Positions 1-10,430 of a stretch of DNA of 35,886 nt are shown here, one piece after another. The notes under the pieces were generated by a model. It searched no databases. It was not told the origin of the DNA and saw only the letters and a program-made list of their open reading frames with translations. The translations under genes and the position numbers were made by a program. Within the stretch, counting starts at the first letter, position 1. Each line of letters begins with the position of its first letter. Source of the DNA: Merismopedia glauca CCAP 1448/3. Its GTDB lineage: Bacteria; Cyanobacteriota; Cyanobacteriia; Cyanobacteriales; CCAP-1448. The stretch is taken from assembly GCF_003003775.1 (NCBI RefSeq), contig NZ_PVWJ01000050.1, positions 1 to 35,886 on the forward strand. Reading direction: 5' to 3'.

Positions 1-483
1 CCAATGCTGCAAGATGTTGGCGTTCGGTATGTCATTGTGGGTCATAGCGAGCGTCGGCAGTTTTTTGGCGAAACTAATGAAACTGTGAATCTGAGGCTCA
101 AAGCTGCTCAGAATCATGGTTTAATCCCAATTTTGTGCGTAGGAGAAACTAAACAACAAAGAGATGCAGGTGAAACAGAAGCTTGGATTAGCCAGCAACT
201 AGCTCAAGGGTTGGCAGGTATAGACCTACAAAAGCTGATTATTGCCTACGAGCCAATTTGGGCAATTGGAACCGGAGATACTTGCGAAACCAAAGAAGCT
301 AATCGAATTATTGGCTTAATTCGCTCTCAGCTTATCTATCAAGATGTTCCCATTCAGTATGGTGGCTCTGTCAAACCAGAGAATATAGACGAAATTATGG
401 CTCAGCCAGAAATTGACGGTGTTCTAGTGGGAGGAGCTAGTTTAGATCCAGCTAGTTTCGCTCGGATTGTTAATTATCATTAA
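1..483 (+). CDS. tpiA: Triosephosphate isomerase, 3' part (5' end outside window)
   Basis: This glycolysis and Calvin-cycle enzyme interconverts dihydroxyacetone phosphate and glyceraldehyde 3-phosphate. The reading frame is open from base 1 (the first codon is CCA), so the ATG at 4 is internal and the gene starts upstream of the window. About 160 residues are present, against a usual length near 245, so roughly the first third is missing. Visible motifs are GHSERR with the electrophilic His, [11 protein letters not shown] with the catalytic Glu in the family signature, and the phosphate-binding segments YGGSVKPEN and [10 protein letters not shown] near the C-terminus. The stop is TAA at 481-483. 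The assignment is secure. Confidence 0.97.
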   Translation, partial: PMLQDVGVRYVIVGHSERRQFFGETNETVNLRLKAAQNHGLIPILCVGETKQQRDAGETEAWISQQLAQGLAGIDLQKLIIAYEPIWAIGTGDTCETKEANRIIGLIRSQLIYQDVPIQYGGSVKPENIDEIMAQPEIDGVLVGGASLDPASFARIVNYH

Positions 484-497
484 ATCTAGGGCTATTT

Positions 498-516
498 CCA
501 CCCCAATTAGGGGTGG
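498..516. terminator. Hairpin downstream of tpiA
   Basis: A perfect 7-bp inverted repeat, CCACCCC (498-504) and GGGGTGG (510-516) with loop AATTA, lies 15 nt after the tpiA stop. No T-run follows, so it may be a factor-dependent terminator or an mRNA-stabilising hairpin rather than a classical intrinsic terminator. Confidence 0.4.
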
Positions 517-556
517 CTTGCCCAAAGTAGCCGAATCGCGAATTGCTTGAGATCGG

Positions 557-576
557 GCGATGCCTAACAGCATCGC
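557..576. repeat. Second inverted repeat between tpiA and hemE
   Basis: GCGATGC (557-563) and GCATCGC (570-576) pair perfectly over 7 bp around the six-base loop CTAACA. It lies about 50 nt before the hemE start. It could be a terminator, a leader hairpin or a dispersed palindrome; no function is shown by the sequence. Confidence 0.35.
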
Positions 577-629
577 GAAGATGATAAGCTAACAAATGCG
601 TTAAAAAAGTATGTTCAGGTGGAGTTTAA

Positions 630-1691
630 ATGGCTGAGTTAAGCCAGGTTCCTTACTTATTAAGAGCGGCTCGTGGCGAAGTTTTAGACCGTCCTCCGGT
701 ATGGATGATGCGCCAAGCAGGACGGTATATGAAGGCTTACCGCGATTTACGGGAGAAGTATCCTTCTTTTCGAGAACGCTCAGAGATTCCCGAAGTAGCG
801 ATTGAAGTATCCTTGCAACCTTGGCGAGCTTTTCAACCAGATGGGGTGATTTTATTTTCTGATATCGTCACCCCTTTACCTGGTTTAGGGATTGAGATGG
901 ACATTGCTGAGGGGAAAGGTCCGATTATCCACTCTCCCATCCGTACCCAAGCCCAAGTAGACCAATTGCGTCCTTTAGAGCCAGAAGAGTCATTACCTTT
1001 TATCAAAACAATTTTACAAGCCCTACGGCAAGAAGTTGGAAATCAGTCTACAGTTTTAGGATTTGTCGGCGCGCCTTGGACTTTAGCTGCTTATGTGGTG
1101 GAAGGAAAAGGCTCGAAAACCTATTCTGTAATTAAAGGAATGGCGTTTTCCGATCCGACGATGCTGCATCAATTTTTGGGTAAACTAGCAGATGCGATCG
1201 CAATTTACGTCCGCTATCAAATCGATTGTGGCGCACAAGTAGTCCAAATGTTCGATTCTTGGGCGGGTCAACTCAGCCCTCAAGATTATGAAACTTTTGC
1301 TTTACCCTATCAACAACGGGTAATTCAGCAAGTCAAACAAACTCACCCCGATACACCACTGATTTTACTAGTTAGTGGTAGTGCTGGGTTGCTAGAGAAA
1401 ATGGCTAAGTCTGGAGCCGATATCATTACAGTAGACTGGACTGTAGATATGGCAGATGCTAGAACTAGATTGGGCAACCTCAAGGTACAAGGTAATCTCG
1501 ATCCTGGGGTGCTATTCGGTTCCCATGAGTTTATCAAAGAGCGCATCTTAGATACCATTCGCAAAGCCGGACATGGCGGTCATATTCTCAATCTCGGTCA
1601 TGGAGTGCTACCCAATACTCCCGAAGAAAATGTCGCTTACTTCTTTGAAACGGCTAAACAGGCTGATAACTTATTAGCAGTTCATGCCTAA
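630..1691 (+). CDS. hemE: Uroporphyrinogen decarboxylase HemE
   Basis: A cytosolic enzyme of tetrapyrrole synthesis that decarboxylates the four acetate side chains of uroporphyrinogen III to give coproporphyrinogen III, on the way to haem, chlorophyll and phycobilins. The 353-residue length is typical. The N-terminal signature [14 protein letters not shown] (residues 21-34) holds the substrate-binding arginines, and [12 protein letters not shown] contains the invariant Asp78. VGAPWTLA and the C-terminal [13 protein letters not shown] also match the family. The ATG at 630 is preceded by AGGTGGAG (617-624), a good ribosome-binding site. There are no frameshifts or odd features. Confidence 0.98.
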   Translation: MAELSQVPYLLRAARGEVLDRPPVWMMRQAGRYMKAYRDLREKYPSFRERSEIPEVAIEVSLQPWRAFQPDGVILFSDIVTPLPGLGIEMDIAEGKGPIIHSPIRTQAQVDQLRPLEPEESLPFIKTILQALRQEVGNQSTVLGFVGAPWTLAAYVVEGKGSKTYSVIKGMAFSDPTMLHQFLGKLADAIAIYVRYQIDCGAQVVQMFDSWAGQLSPQDYETFALPYQQRVIQQVKQTHPDTPLILLVSGSAGLLEKMAKSGADIITVDWTVDMADARTRLGNLKVQGNLDPGVLFGSHEFIKERILDTIRKAGHGGHILNLGHGVLPNTPEENVAYFFETAKQADNLLAVHA

Positions 1692-1736
1692 ATTTGGTCG
1701 ATAGACCCATTCAATTAGCGATAATAAAGATTCTCT

Positions 1737-1761
1737 AGAGACGTTGCTTAGCAGCGTCTCT
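1737..1761. repeat. Palindromic AGAGACG hairpin downstream of hemE
   Basis: A 25-base near-perfect palindrome: AGAGACGTTGCT (1737-1748), one unpaired T, then AGCAGCGTCTCT (1750-1761), with a single G-T wobble. It shares the AGAGACG arm with the palindrome at 27228-27255 and a half-site at 8981-8990, so it belongs to a dispersed family. It may end the hemE transcript, but no T-run follows directly. Confidence 0.5.
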
Positions 1762-1802
1762 CTGCTTAATTAAACCTAAAATCGGCGAACAATTAAGACG
1801 GT

Positions 1803-2759
1803 ATGTCTCCCAAAAAGATTTTCATTACAGGTGCCAGTGGTTGTATCGGTCAATATATTAGCGAATTACTGATTCAAGAAACAGATTACGAATTATATTT
1901 ATTAGTCAGAAACCCAGACAAACTCAAAATCAACTATCAAGCCCGTTCTGGAGTCAATATTTTAGTTGGAGATTTACAAGAGATCGAAAAATTTAGCGAT
2001 CTTTTGCCAACTATGAACCAAGCAATTTTAACTGCTGCGGCTTGGGGAGGAGAATTAGAAACGACTACAGTTAATATTACTAAAACTCTAAAATTACTAA
2101 GTTTATTGAGTTTAGAAAATTGCGAACAAGTTATCTATTTTTCGACAGCTTCTATTTTAGATAGAGATCACAACTTACTATCGGAAGCTGGGGAAATTGG
2201 CACAGAATACATTAGAACAAAATACGAGTGTTTTACTAGGTTACCAGAAGTTGCGATCGCTCCCCGCATCACGTCTGTTTTTCCTACCCTAGTATTTGGT
2301 GGTGGTAGCGATAATAAACCATTATCTCACCTCTCTGGGGGCTTATCAGAAGTAGTCAAGTATATAGATATAATTCGCCATCTCAAAGCCGATGGTAGTT
2401 TCCATTTTATTCACGGTCAAGATATTGCTCAAGTAGTACTTTATCTAATTCAACATCCAGGTGAATATGCAGGTCAAAAGTTAGTTTTAGGAAATCAATG
2501 TTTGACTGCTGATGAAGCCGTAGAACAAGCTTGTCACTACTTAGGAAAAAAGGTTTCGTGGCGCATTCCTTTATCTTTAGGTTTAGCCAATGTCATCATT
2601 AATGTTTTTCGGATTCAGATGGCAGCCTGGGACAGATTTTGTCTGCAATATCGTCATTTCAACTATCATAATCCTGTCAATCCAGCTAGATTGGGAATGA
2701 AAGCTTATTATCCTACTCTAGATGACATTTTTAGAACCAGTGGTGTCTCTAAAAATTGA
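1803..2759 (+). CDS. NAD(P)-dependent epimerase/dehydratase family protein (extended SDR)
   Basis: A 318-residue Rossmann-fold protein. The N-terminus carries the dinucleotide-binding motif GASGCIG (residues 10-16) after a beta strand. The short-chain dehydrogenase YxxxK pair is Y136-K140 (EYIRTKY), with the STAS stretch about 20 residues earlier supplying the usual Ser or Thr. FIHGQDIAQVVLYLIQHPG is the region that in extended SDRs precedes the substrate-binding C-terminal domain. The substrate cannot be deduced; sugar-nucleotide epimerases, dehydratases and isoflavone-reductase-like proteins share this plan. It stands alone after hemE with a 111-nt gap and converges on the next gene. Confidence 0.85.
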   Translation: MSPKKIFITGASGCIGQYISELLIQETDYELYLLVRNPDKLKINYQARSGVNILVGDLQEIEKFSDLLPTMNQAILTAAAWGGELETTTVNITKTLKLLSLLSLENCEQVIYFSTASILDRDHNLLSEAGEIGTEYIRTKYECFTRLPEVAIAPRITSVFPTLVFGGGSDNKPLSHLSGGLSEVVKYIDIIRHLKADGSFHFIHGQDIAQVVLYLIQHPGEYAGQKLVLGNQCLTADEAVEQACHYLGKKVSWRIPLSLGLANVIINVFRIQMAAWDRFCLQYRHFNYHNPVNPARLGMKAYYPTLDDIFRTSGVSKN

Positions 2760-2791
2760 TTTAGTATACTTGGTATCTCTCCCGAAATGAT

Positions 2792-2816
2792 GTAGTGATT
2801 GGTTCTCTTTCACTAC
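2792..2816. terminator. Hairpin between convergent genes
   Basis: GTAGTGA (2792-2798) and TCACTAC (2810-2816) form a 7-bp stem around an 11-nt pyrimidine-rich loop, in the 57-nt gap between two genes that converge and abutting the stop codon of the minus-strand gene. The position suits a bidirectional terminator. The stem is short and there is no long T-run. Confidence 0.4.
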
Positions 2817-4604
2817 TCAAAATTTCCAAAGTAACTGAGTAGAAAACTCATCAGCTTTATAACCACCACCACCTTGAGTAGCAGAAATGTTGAAGTGGTG
2901 ATATTGCATTTTTAAACTAGTTTGGGGCGAAAATTGCCAATTTAAACCTGTAGTTAAGTCTAAAGAAAGTTCGCGATCGCCTTCATTTATTTGTTGGATA
3001 CCAATCAGATTTCGAGAAAACAAATTCAAGGTTTTATCAAGCGGTAAATTGACACTAACTAATGCACCATGTTGGACAAATTGACTGGGACTAAAATATC
3101 CTAATCCAGGTGTATTTCTATAACCCAAGTTACGAAATAGATACCCAAATTCTAAGCGAAAAGGTTTGACTAAAAGTATCCTATTAGCATAGAGAAAAAT
3201 TCCATCTCGACGATTATCAGGATTAAATATAGCTTGCTCAATTCCTAATCCCAATTGACTTTTATCGTCTAAGGTAAAATCGCCGCCTATGCTATAACTC
3301 GTCAGAGAGATCTCATTATTTATAGTTTCAACAGTAGCACCTAAAGGTTGATGATTAACTTGAGCATATAAGCTAATTTTGTCTGTAGGTTGCCAACGAC
3401 TGCGGAGATACCAAAGGTGATCGCTACTAAAATCTGTGATGCCTAATCCACCACTAATTTGCCATTGAGAATCGATGACTTGATTTAAACTTAAGTTATA
3501 TATAGTTGCGGTAGTTGGATCGAAATTGGGTTGTTTGATATCGCTGCGATTAACTTCTAGTTCTAATTGGGATTGAGGAGCAATAAAGGTATTGAACTTA
3601 CCTGTGTAAGTTTGGCTAGTTAGATCGTCACTATCTGTTAGAGTATTAAAGCCAAATTGCACTCTAGAGTTGAAAGATTTTTTGATTTCAGCTAATAGTT
3701 TATTAGCATCGCGATCGCCTGACTTAACTAATGGTTCAATTAGTTTTAATGCCTTGCCACTAGCTTGCTGGGTATGATAAACTTTCGCTAATCCAACTAT
3801 TAGTTCTGGATCGTCAGGAAAGGTTTCTAGAGCTTGTTTGTATAAAGCGATCGCTCTAATCGGTTTTCCCAACCAAAAGGTAATTTGCGCTCTCCCAGCT
3901 AAGGCTTTACTAGATTCTGGATGCTGAGCTACAATTTTTTCATACAGACCTAGTGCGGCATCTAACCGATCCGCCCAACCCAAAAGTTGAGCTATTTTGA
4001 GTTTTAAAGTTAGATTGTCAGGTTCGGTCTTCAAAATTTCTTGATAAGTAGCAATAGCTGCATCAAACTCGCTGTTCCAGCCATAAGCTTCGGCTAATCC
4101 CAATTTAGCTGCACGGTTTGTACTATCTAACTTGATAATTTGCTGATAAGTGGCGATCGCACCTTTAAAATCTCCTTTCCAGCTATATACTGTAGCTAGT
4201 TGTAGCAGGAGTTCTAAATTATCCGGTTCGTCTTTAATTAACTCTTGATATAACTTGAGACTAGAATCTAGTTGATTATCCCAAGCCAACGTCAGCGCCA
4301 AACCCATTTTCGCATCCTTTTGCTCAGGTTCTTGAGCTAGAATCTGTTGATAAATCGCGATCGCATCCTTTAATTTCCCTTCGTTTCTTAATTCTCGTGC
4401 CTGCCTTAGCTCTGCTTCCCACAGAGAAGGCTCTGCTTGTACTAACTGAATACCAATTTTATTTACTGAGGTGGTGGCACTAGTTAACTGGCAAAAACCA
4501 CCTAAAATTGCTAATATCACCAGGCAAAACCTAGGTATTAGCCTCCATTGACCTAAAGTTAAACCTATAATTAGCACTTGTTCGATTCTAATCTGGACAA
4601 TCAA
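2817..4604 (-). CDS. Exported TPR protein with C-terminal beta-barrel domain (YaiO-like)
   Basis: A 595-residue protein of unknown function. Residues 20-43 form a hydrophobic export signal (FCLVILAILGGFCQLTSA). Residues 60-300 are about seven tetratricopeptide repeats of the form A-IAIYQQIL--EP. Residues 310-595 change to alternating beta-type sequence rich in aromatic residues and end in LLWKF; a terminal Phe is typical of outer-membrane barrels. The combination resembles YaiO-type outer-membrane proteins, some of which act in polysaccharide or envelope processes. The annotated start gives a rather long N-region before the signal, so a later start is possible. A lone receiver gene lies 89 nt upstream on the same strand, but an ATGCCCC array separates them. 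Confidence 0.75.
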   Translation of the reverse strand: MIVQIRIEQVLIIGLTLGQWRLIPRFCLVILAILGGFCQLTSATTSVNKIGIQLVQAEPSLWEAELRQARELRNEGKLKDAIAIYQQILAQEPEQKDAKMGLALTLAWDNQLDSSLKLYQELIKDEPDNLELLLQLATVYSWKGDFKGAIATYQQIIKLDSTNRAAKLGLAEAYGWNSEFDAAIATYQEILKTEPDNLTLKLKIAQLLGWADRLDAALGLYEKIVAQHPESSKALAGRAQITFWLGKPIRAIALYKQALETFPDDPELIVGLAKVYHTQQASGKALKLIEPLVKSGDRDANKLLAEIKKSFNSRVQFGFNTLTDSDDLTSQTYTGKFNTFIAPQSQLELEVNRSDIKQPNFDPTTATIYNLSLNQVIDSQWQISGGLGITDFSSDHLWYLRSRWQPTDKISLYAQVNHQPLGATVETINNEISLTSYSIGGDFTLDDKSQLGLGIEQAIFNPDNRRDGIFLYANRILLVKPFRLEFGYLFRNLGYRNTPGLGYFSPSQFVQHGALVSVNLPLDKTLNLFSRNLIGIQQINEGDRELSLDLTTGLNWQFSPQTSLKMQYHHFNISATQGGGGYKADEFSTQLLWKF

Positions 4605-4662
4605 TTGCTTTCTTGAGAATATGGGAAAAACTTATCATAAGGTTACCCACATTTCAGATTTT

Positions 4663-4690
4663 ATGCCCCATGCCCCATGCCCCATGCCCC
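4663..4690. repeat. Tandem heptamer ATGCCCC x4
   Basis: Four exact direct copies of ATGCCCC lie between the TPR/barrel gene and the receiver gene. This matches the CCCCATG type of short tandemly repeated repetitive sequences (STRR) described in cyanobacteria. Confidence 0.9.
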
Positions 4691-4693
4691 AAC

Positions 4694-5095
4694 TTATTCA
4701 GCCGCGATCGCTGATTGAGAACGCAACAATCTTCTCAAGCGTGCCATCAACTCTCCAGTTCTAAAGGGTTTGAGAACATAATCATCTGCACCTGCATCTA
4801 AAGCCTGAATGACGTGTTGCTCGGTAGTATCTGTGGTTAAAACAATAATAGGTACATTTCGCCATTGACTATTCTGACGGATTCGAGGTATCAAATCTAA
4901 ACCGCTCATGTACGGCAAAATCACATCTAACAAGATGGCACTAGTTGGAGGTTGATGGTTAATTACCTCTAGTGCCTGGTTTCCGTCTTTAGCCAAGCGG
5001 ATCTCAAAATTTTCGCGACTTAACAAAAAATTTAGAATGTGAATAGTAATTTCATCATCTTCTACTACTAATATCTGATGATTTTTTACGGACAT
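4694..5095 (-). CDS. Single-domain response regulator (receiver only)
   Basis: A 133-residue CheY-like receiver with no output domain. The acidic pocket is E12-D13-D14 (VVEDDE), the phosphoacceptor is D57 (ILLDVILPYMSG), the conserved Thr is T87 or T88 (VLTTD), and the conserved Lys is K109 (VLKPF). All catalytic positions are intact, so it should be phosphorylated. It is divergent from the CHASE2 hybrid kinase across a 136-nt promoter region, which makes that kinase a plausible partner. That is inference only, because the kinase already carries two receivers and an HPt domain that could pass phosphate to this protein. Confidence 0.92.
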   Translation of the reverse strand: MSVKNHQILVVEDDEITIHILNFLLSRENFEIRLAKDGNQALEVINHQPPTSAILLDVILPYMSGLDLIPRIRQNSQWRNVPIIVLTTDTTEQHVIQALDAGADDYVLKPFRTGELMARLRRLLRSQSAIAAE

Positions 5096-5231
5096 ACGAG
5101 TAAACTGCTAGTTAATATCGACCATATATATTTACCGATCTAATCTAATACTTAGCAAATCTTCTGAGCGACAGATCTTTAATTTCTGTCCTGATTCTAG
5201 CATAAAGACATATTACCAACTGGCAGTAAAT

Positions 5232-8200
5232 GTGAATTGGAAGTTATCTGATATAGCTTGGCGGTGTTTACCAGGAACCTTTTCGGCGATCGTGGTAGGA
5301 ATGTTATGGCAAGTAGGTGCTTGGCAGCAGCTAGAGTATATTGCCTATAACAAGATGTTGCAAATCCGTGGCGAACAGCCTTGGGACGATCGCATAGTCG
5401 TAGTGGAAATAGATCGCGCTACTTTAAAGGCAATGGGTCAGAAAACCGTGCCAAGAGAGAAATATGCCGAATTTTTAGACATTATGTCAGAAGCCAAGGT
5501 GAGTTTTGTCCTTTTAGATGTATTGTTTCCTGAAAAGGACAAAACTGCTGATGAGAAGCTAGCTAAAGCTATGTTTAAGCAAGGAAGCGTCGTATTAGCT
5601 GTAGCTGCTGAAAAAGATCGGGAAATAACTCGACCAAATCCTCAATTAGAGGAAATGTCAGCCGCTCTAGGTCATATTAACAAGAAAGAAGATGCTGATG
5701 GGGTTATTCGTTATGTAGAGCGAGACGTAGAATTCCAGGACAAAACTACTAGTGAAATCACTAATTTGTCAACTTTAAGTTTAGCTGGAATAGATTGGTA
5801 TCAATTCAACTCAGATAATAATAACTCTAATGTTCCTATTAAGTTACCTTCTCTAGAAGACAAACTTTGGTTAAATTGGCCAGGTCCAGTCGCTAAAGCT
5901 CATAAATATAGTTTTATAAAAGTATTAGAATGCAAAGATGCCTCAGAATGCACAGTACCCCTTCATACTTTTGAAAATAAGTTTATTTTAGTTGGAGTTA
6001 CAGCGACTGGAGTCGATCCGATTATCACCCCATTCGATGTGACACCTCCTGCTAGCGGTGTCTATATGCACGCAGTTACCCTGCAAAACTTGTTGCGTGG
6101 GGAATTACTCACAGTCAAAGTCAGCAATCCCAACGATCCCAATGCGATCCAGGTCTATTTAATTCTACTGCTAGGAGGACCGCTCTTAGGCTGGTTAATG
6201 ACTCGTCAGGGAGCTTGGCAGCGTTTAGCAATAGTCATCGGTTTAGCGGCTACTTGTGGGGTAATTGGGGCGATCGCATTTAACTCTAATTACTGGTTAC
6301 CAGTTGCTTTACCCATTGGATTAGTCATTTTAACTGGAGGTACTGTAGCTTTAAATCAGCGTTTGCGAACTGATTTCTTGATCGAACAAAAGATCAAACA
6401 GTTGTGGAATAGTTATTACTCAGATCTGATGGATCAAATTAATCCCTCAGTTCAAGAGGAATTGATTCAAGCCAATCAGAGTCGTGGAGAATTCGGAAAA
6501 GTAGAGAAACTTACGAATCTAACCGAAGAATTTGGTCGATCTAGATCGGCTTTAGCCAAAATAACTGACACGCTACCATTTGCGGTAGTCGTAGCCGAAT
6601 TAGATCCAAAAGATGAAGATAAAAACGAACGAGTCTGGTTTCGCAATCATGTCGCCAAAGATTATTTTGATGTTCATGTCAATGAAAAATTATCAGCTAG
6701 TCTAATTCCCAATTGGCTAACTGCTACAGAATGGAAAAATGCCTTAAAAATTATTAGTCAGGGAGATTCTGTCAAGCCGAAAGAATTGCGGTTAGAAGAT
6801 AAGTGGTTTGTTCTTAAATTAGAACCTTTAGATAATTGGTTGGCAATTCCCAATCAACTCAATTTTGACCAAAGAAGTGAAACCAAAGCGCCTATATCTG
6901 GGGTATTGGTAGTTTTAGAAGACGTGACAATAGATCGTCAACGTCGCGAAGAGTTAGACCAAAAAAATCAGGCTTTAGACCACGCACGTCAAGTAGCAGA
7001 ATCAGCGACTAAAGTCAAAAGTTCATTTTTGGCGAATATGAGTCACGAAATTCGGACTCCGATGAATGCAGTCGTAGGAATGACGGGATTGCTATTGGAA
7101 ACAAATCTCAGTTTAGAACAAAAAGAGTTTGTCGAAATTGTCAAAGTTAGTGGCGATACTCTCTTAACAATTATCAATGAAATTCTCGATTTTTCCAAAA
7201 TAGAAGCTGGAGAAATTAAGTTAGAAAAAACTAACTTTAATTTAGTTAAATGCATTGAAGATGTCATAGAACTTTTGGCAAATTCAGCTCAGAAAAAAGG
7301 GATTGAGTTAGTATCTTTAATTGAACCAAATATTCCCTTAAATTTAGAGGGAGATCCCACTAGAATTAAACAAGTTTTAACTAACTTAATTGGCAACGCG
7401 GTTAAGTTTACGGCATTGGGTGGAGTTTGCGTACAAGTAAATCAGATCTCTGAAACAGCATCTCAAATCAATCTCAAATTTAATGTTATTGATACAGGAA
7501 TTGGCATTTCTCTTTCCAACCAGCAGAAGCTTTTTCAATCTTTTTCTCAAGCTGATGCATCAACGACTAGAAAGTATGGCGGTACGGGACTAGGATTGGC
7601 AATTTGCAAAGGCTTGGTTGAAATTATGGGAGGTAATATAGGCGTTAATAGCGTTCAAGGAGAAGGTTCAACTTTTTCGTTTGACATAGTTTTAAATAAA
7701 GAACAACATCCTGGTGAACCACTAAGATTGCAAGATCGAGATCGAGTACTTGCTGGAAGAAAATTGCTGATCGTAGACGATTATTTTTATAGTCGAAAAG
7801 CATTATTAACTTATTGTAGTGCTTGGAATATGGAAGTCGATGCAGTTCCCAATGGGTTAATGGCACTTCAGAAGCTGAGAGAAGGTATTAGGGAAAATCG
7901 ACCGTATCACATAGCTTTAATCGATTTAGAAATGCCAGTAATGGATGGAGAAAATTTATGTCAACAAATTAAATCTGATTCAGAACTAGCGACAACACAA
8001 TTAATTTTAATAACTACAATTGGTCAACGCGATCGCGCTAAACATATAGCCGAAACCACCAACATTAGTTATATATTTAAACCGATTAAAGCCCTGCGCT
8101 TATTTGAAACTTTAATCAAAGTCATCAAACCAGAAATAGCTGAATTATCTACTCAAGATTTAGCCGAAGTAGACAATAGTAACTCTCAAGAAACTGATGA

Positions 8201-8960
8201 AAAAGTCAAATCTCAAAGGGCTAAAATCAAAGTTTTATTAGCCGAAGATAATCGGGTCAATCAAAAAGTAGCGATGAAACAACTAGAAAGTATTGGATAT
8301 CAGGCTGAGGTGGTTAATAATGGACAAGAAGTTCTGGAAAAACTGAGGAATCAGAACTATGATATTATTTTAATGGATTGTCAAATGCCAATAGTTGATG
8401 GCTACGAAGCGACTAAAGAAATTCGGCAAATTGAAGGCGATCGCCATCATACAGTAATTATTGCTTTGACTGCCAGTGCGATGAAAGAAGATTTAGATAG
8501 ATGCTTCACCGTGGGGATGGATGACTGTTTATCTAAACCAGTTCGCAAAGAAGATTTGCAAAGAAAGTTAGATTATTGGACTAATGATAAAACAACTAAT
8601 AATAGATCCCATGAAAATCAAATTAAACCACCGCCGATAGACTTCATTTATTTACATAAATTATCCGAAGGAAATCGTGAGTTTGAACAAGATATTTTGA
8701 AAGTATTTACTCAAGATACTCAAGCAAGTTTAAGAGTTATTAGAAATGCGATCGCCTCGAAAGATTGGTCTAGCGTTGTTAAAGAATCTCACAAAATCAA
8801 AGGTTCTAGTACCAATGTTGGCGCTCGATCTTTGCATTATTTAGCTGGTAAATTAGAAAAGCAAGTGAAAGCAGATTCTTTAGACTCCGTAGACAGCTTA
8901 TTATCAGATTTAGAAAAAGAGTTAGTTCAAGTTATCTCATTTATTGATAGAGAAGCATAG
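5232..8960 (+). CDS. CHASE2 hybrid sensor histidine kinase with two receivers and HPt
   Basis: A 1242-residue membrane sensor. Order: a membrane segment near residues 14-32; an extracytoplasmic CHASE2 domain at about 35-300 ([11 protein letters not shown], then [18 protein letters not shown]); three membrane helices at about 305-375; a coiled linker and a PAS-like region to about 570; HisKA with H605 ([10 protein letters not shown]); HATPase with N722, D754 and GTGLGLAI at 784-791. Then come receiver 1 with D898 and K950, receiver 2 with D1049 and K1102, and a C-terminal HPt with H1187 (ESHKIKGSS). All phosphotransfer residues are present, so a full His-Asp-His relay is possible. The start is GTG: the overlapping ATG two bases earlier reads straight into TGA, and the GTG is needed to include the first membrane helix. 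An exported FecR-TPR protein follows after 55 nt. The signal sensed is unknown. Confidence 0.93.
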   Translation: MNWKLSDIAWRCLPGTFSAIVVGMLWQVGAWQQLEYIAYNKMLQIRGEQPWDDRIVVVEIDRATLKAMGQKTVPREKYAEFLDIMSEAKVSFVLLDVLFPEKDKTADEKLAKAMFKQGSVVLAVAAEKDREITRPNPQLEEMSAALGHINKKEDADGVIRYVERDVEFQDKTTSEITNLSTLSLAGIDWYQFNSDNNNSNVPIKLPSLEDKLWLNWPGPVAKAHKYSFIKVLECKDASECTVPLHTFENKFILVGVTATGVDPIITPFDVTPPASGVYMHAVTLQNLLRGELLTVKVSNPNDPNAIQVYLILLLGGPLLGWLMTRQGAWQRLAIVIGLAATCGVIGAIAFNSNYWLPVALPIGLVILTGGTVALNQRLRTDFLIEQKIKQLWNSYYSDLMDQINPSVQEELIQANQSRGEFGKVEKLTNLTEEFGRSRSALAKITDTLPFAVVVAELDPKDEDKNERVWFRNHVAKDYFDVHVNEKLSASLIPNWLTATEWKNALKIISQGDSVKPKELRLEDKWFVLKLEPLDNWLAIPNQLNFDQRSETKAPISGVLVVLEDVTIDRQRREELDQKNQALDHARQVAESATKVKSSFLANMSHEIRTPMNAVVGMTGLLLETNLSLEQKEFVEIVKVSGDTLLTIINEILDFSKIEAGEIKLEKTNFNLVKCIEDVIELLANSAQKKGIELVSLIEPNIPLNLEGDPTRIKQVLTNLIGNAVKFTALGGVCVQVNQISETASQINLKFNVIDTGIGISLSNQQKLFQSFSQADASTTRKYGGTGLGLAICKGLVEIMGGNIGVNSVQGEGSTFSFDIVLNKEQHPGEPLRLQDRDRVLAGRKLLIVDDYFYSRKALLTYCSAWNMEVDAVPNGLMALQKLREGIRENRPYHIALIDLEMPVMDGENLCQQIKSDSELATTQLILITTIGQRDRAKHIAETTNISYIFKPIKALRLFETLIKVIKPEIAELSTQDLAEVDNSNSQETDEKVKSQRAKIKVLLAEDNRVNQKVAMKQLESIGYQAEVVNNGQEVLEKLRNQNYDIILMDCQMPIVDGYEATKEIRQIEGDRHHTVIIALTASAMKEDLDRCFTVGMDDCLSKPVRKEDLQRKLDYWTNDKTTNNRSHENQIKPPPIDFIYLHKLSEGNREFEQDILKVFTQDTQASLRVIRNAIASKDWSSVVKESHKIKGSSTNVGARSLHYLAGKLEKQVKADSLDSVDSLLSDLEKELVQVISFIDREA

Positions 8961-8980
8961 CAAAAGTCAGAAATCATTCG

Positions 8981-8990
8981 TAGAGACGTA
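8981..8990. repeat. GTAGAGACGT half-site
   Basis: One arm (GTAGAGACGT) of the palindromic repeat family seen complete at 27228-27255, lying in the 55-nt gap between the CHASE2 kinase and the FecR-TPR gene. The second arm is missing, so this is a remnant or a chance match. Confidence 0.35.
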
Positions 8991-9015
8991 AAAATCAGTT
9001 GTATTAGCGGTAGCC

Positions 9016-10428
9016 ATGTTTAAGTTTTGTCGTCTGCACTTTTTATTGCTCTTGGGGCCGATCTTAACGGTGATTTTAGGACAAAAACTCACCTCGATCG
9101 CAGCTACAGACATATCTCTACCGAATAACCGACCAACGTACTGGTTAGAAATACGTCAATTCCGCAGTCAAGTAACTTACCAACCTGTCAAGAATCGATC
9201 TCGCAGTGCGAGAATCGGCGATCGCTTGCAAAAAATCGGCGATCGCATTACTACCGCTAAACTAGCTGAAGCTACACTGGTTTTTGATGATGGGATTGGT
9301 AGCGTCAAAGTTACAGAAGATACCATATTGCAAATCAAACGGATGCAAACTACCCCCAGTGGAGGTAGAATTACCCTCCTGTCAGTCCCCAAAGGCTTGG
9401 CTAGATTACAAATCCGTCGGTTTAAAAATACTAGCTCTCGACTCCAAATTCAAACCCCTGCTGGAGTCGCAGGAGTCAGAGGAACAGAATTTGGGGTGGG
9501 TGTCGATTCAACTGGTAAAACTTTAGTCGCGACCTATTCTGGAATGGTGACTGCTACCGCTCAAGGAAAGACCGTCAATGTCAATCCTGGCTTTTTTTCC
9601 GTGATTATTCCCGGTCAACCCCCCACCAATCCCCAACCCATAGAGAAGGAAATTTGTCTCAATGTTCAAACTTTAACTGAAGTCGATACAGATAAAGCTA
9701 GGTTAATCGCTCAAGTTAAGCCTTCAAGTATGGTGTTTGTCGATGGTCAATCTGTTCCCACCAGCAAAGAAGGGAAATTCGAGATTCAAGCCCCAATAAA
9801 CAGCGATCGCCGCGTATCGGTATCAGTACGCAATCCTGGAGGCGAAGAAAAGACCTATCTCCTCAAAGTAGGTTTAGATCCCTGGAGATTCTATCGCCAA
9901 GGAAATATCTCCCAAGCCGAACAAATCTTTCGCCAGCAACTTCAAGAAGATGAAAAAAATGCCGATGCTTTACTAGGTTTAGGATATATTGCCTATCGAC
10001 GGAATAATCTACCCCTAGCTCAACAAAGATTTGAGCAAGCATTAGGTGCAAATTCCAATCATGTTGATGCTCAAATTGGTTTAGCCAGAATCGCCTTGCG
10101 TCAGTCAGATCCTAAACCAGAAGAATTAAAGCGAATTGAAGATTTATTACTACAACAAATTAAGCAACAGCCTGATAATCTTGATTATTGGATATTACTG
10201 GGTTATGTAACCCAAAAACAAGGCAATTTACTTTTAGCTGCGGAAAGATTCCAGGAAGTTTTAAATCGCTCTCCCAATGACCTTGATGGCTTAATTGGAT
10301 TGGGACTGGTAAAACTGAACCAACAAAATAAAGTCGAAGCTTTAGCCTTGTTGGAAAAAGCAGCAAAACAAACTAACGATCCAGGTAGATTGGCAGAAAT
10401 ACAAACCTACATTGACCGCGCTAAATGA
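9016..10428 (+). CDS. Exported FecR-domain protein with TPR repeats
   Basis: A 470-residue protein beginning with a hydrophobic signal sequence (residues 8-30, LLLLGPILTVILGQ), so it probably acts in the periplasm. Residues about 60-200 form a FecR-type domain: it opens with ARIGDRLQKIGDRI, continues through a beta-rich core, and contains the signature GVAGVRGTEFGVGV followed by GMVTATAQGKTVNVNPG. Residues about 215-285 are a further beta-rich segment. From about 290 there are at least four TPR-like helical repeats. FecR in iron uptake passes a periplasmic signal to a sigma factor; here there is no sigma gene, but a CHASE2 kinase lies immediately upstream on the same strand. A shared role in envelope sensing is therefore plausible but inferred. 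Confidence 0.85.
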   Translation: MFKFCRLHFLLLLGPILTVILGQKLTSIAATDISLPNNRPTYWLEIRQFRSQVTYQPVKNRSRSARIGDRLQKIGDRITTAKLAEATLVFDDGIGSVKVTEDTILQIKRMQTTPSGGRITLLSVPKGLARLQIRRFKNTSSRLQIQTPAGVAGVRGTEFGVGVDSTGKTLVATYSGMVTATAQGKTVNVNPGFFSVIIPGQPPTNPQPIEKEICLNVQTLTEVDTDKARLIAQVKPSSMVFVDGQSVPTSKEGKFEIQAPINSDRRVSVSVRNPGGEEKTYLLKVGLDPWRFYRQGNISQAEQIFRQQLQEDEKNADALLGLGYIAYRRNNLPLAQQRFEQALGANSNHVDAQIGLARIALRQSDPKPEELKRIEDLLLQQIKQQPDNLDYWILLGYVTQKQGNLLLAAERFQEVLNRSPNDLDGLIGLGLVKLNQQNKVEALALLEKAAKQTNDPGRLAEIQTYIDRAK

Positions 10429-10430
10429 TG

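Noticed and set aside
5170-5190. GACAGA...TCTGTC inverted repeat upstream of the CHASE2 kinase as an operator
   Set aside because: It is only 6 bp and single copy, too weak to call without comparison to relatives.
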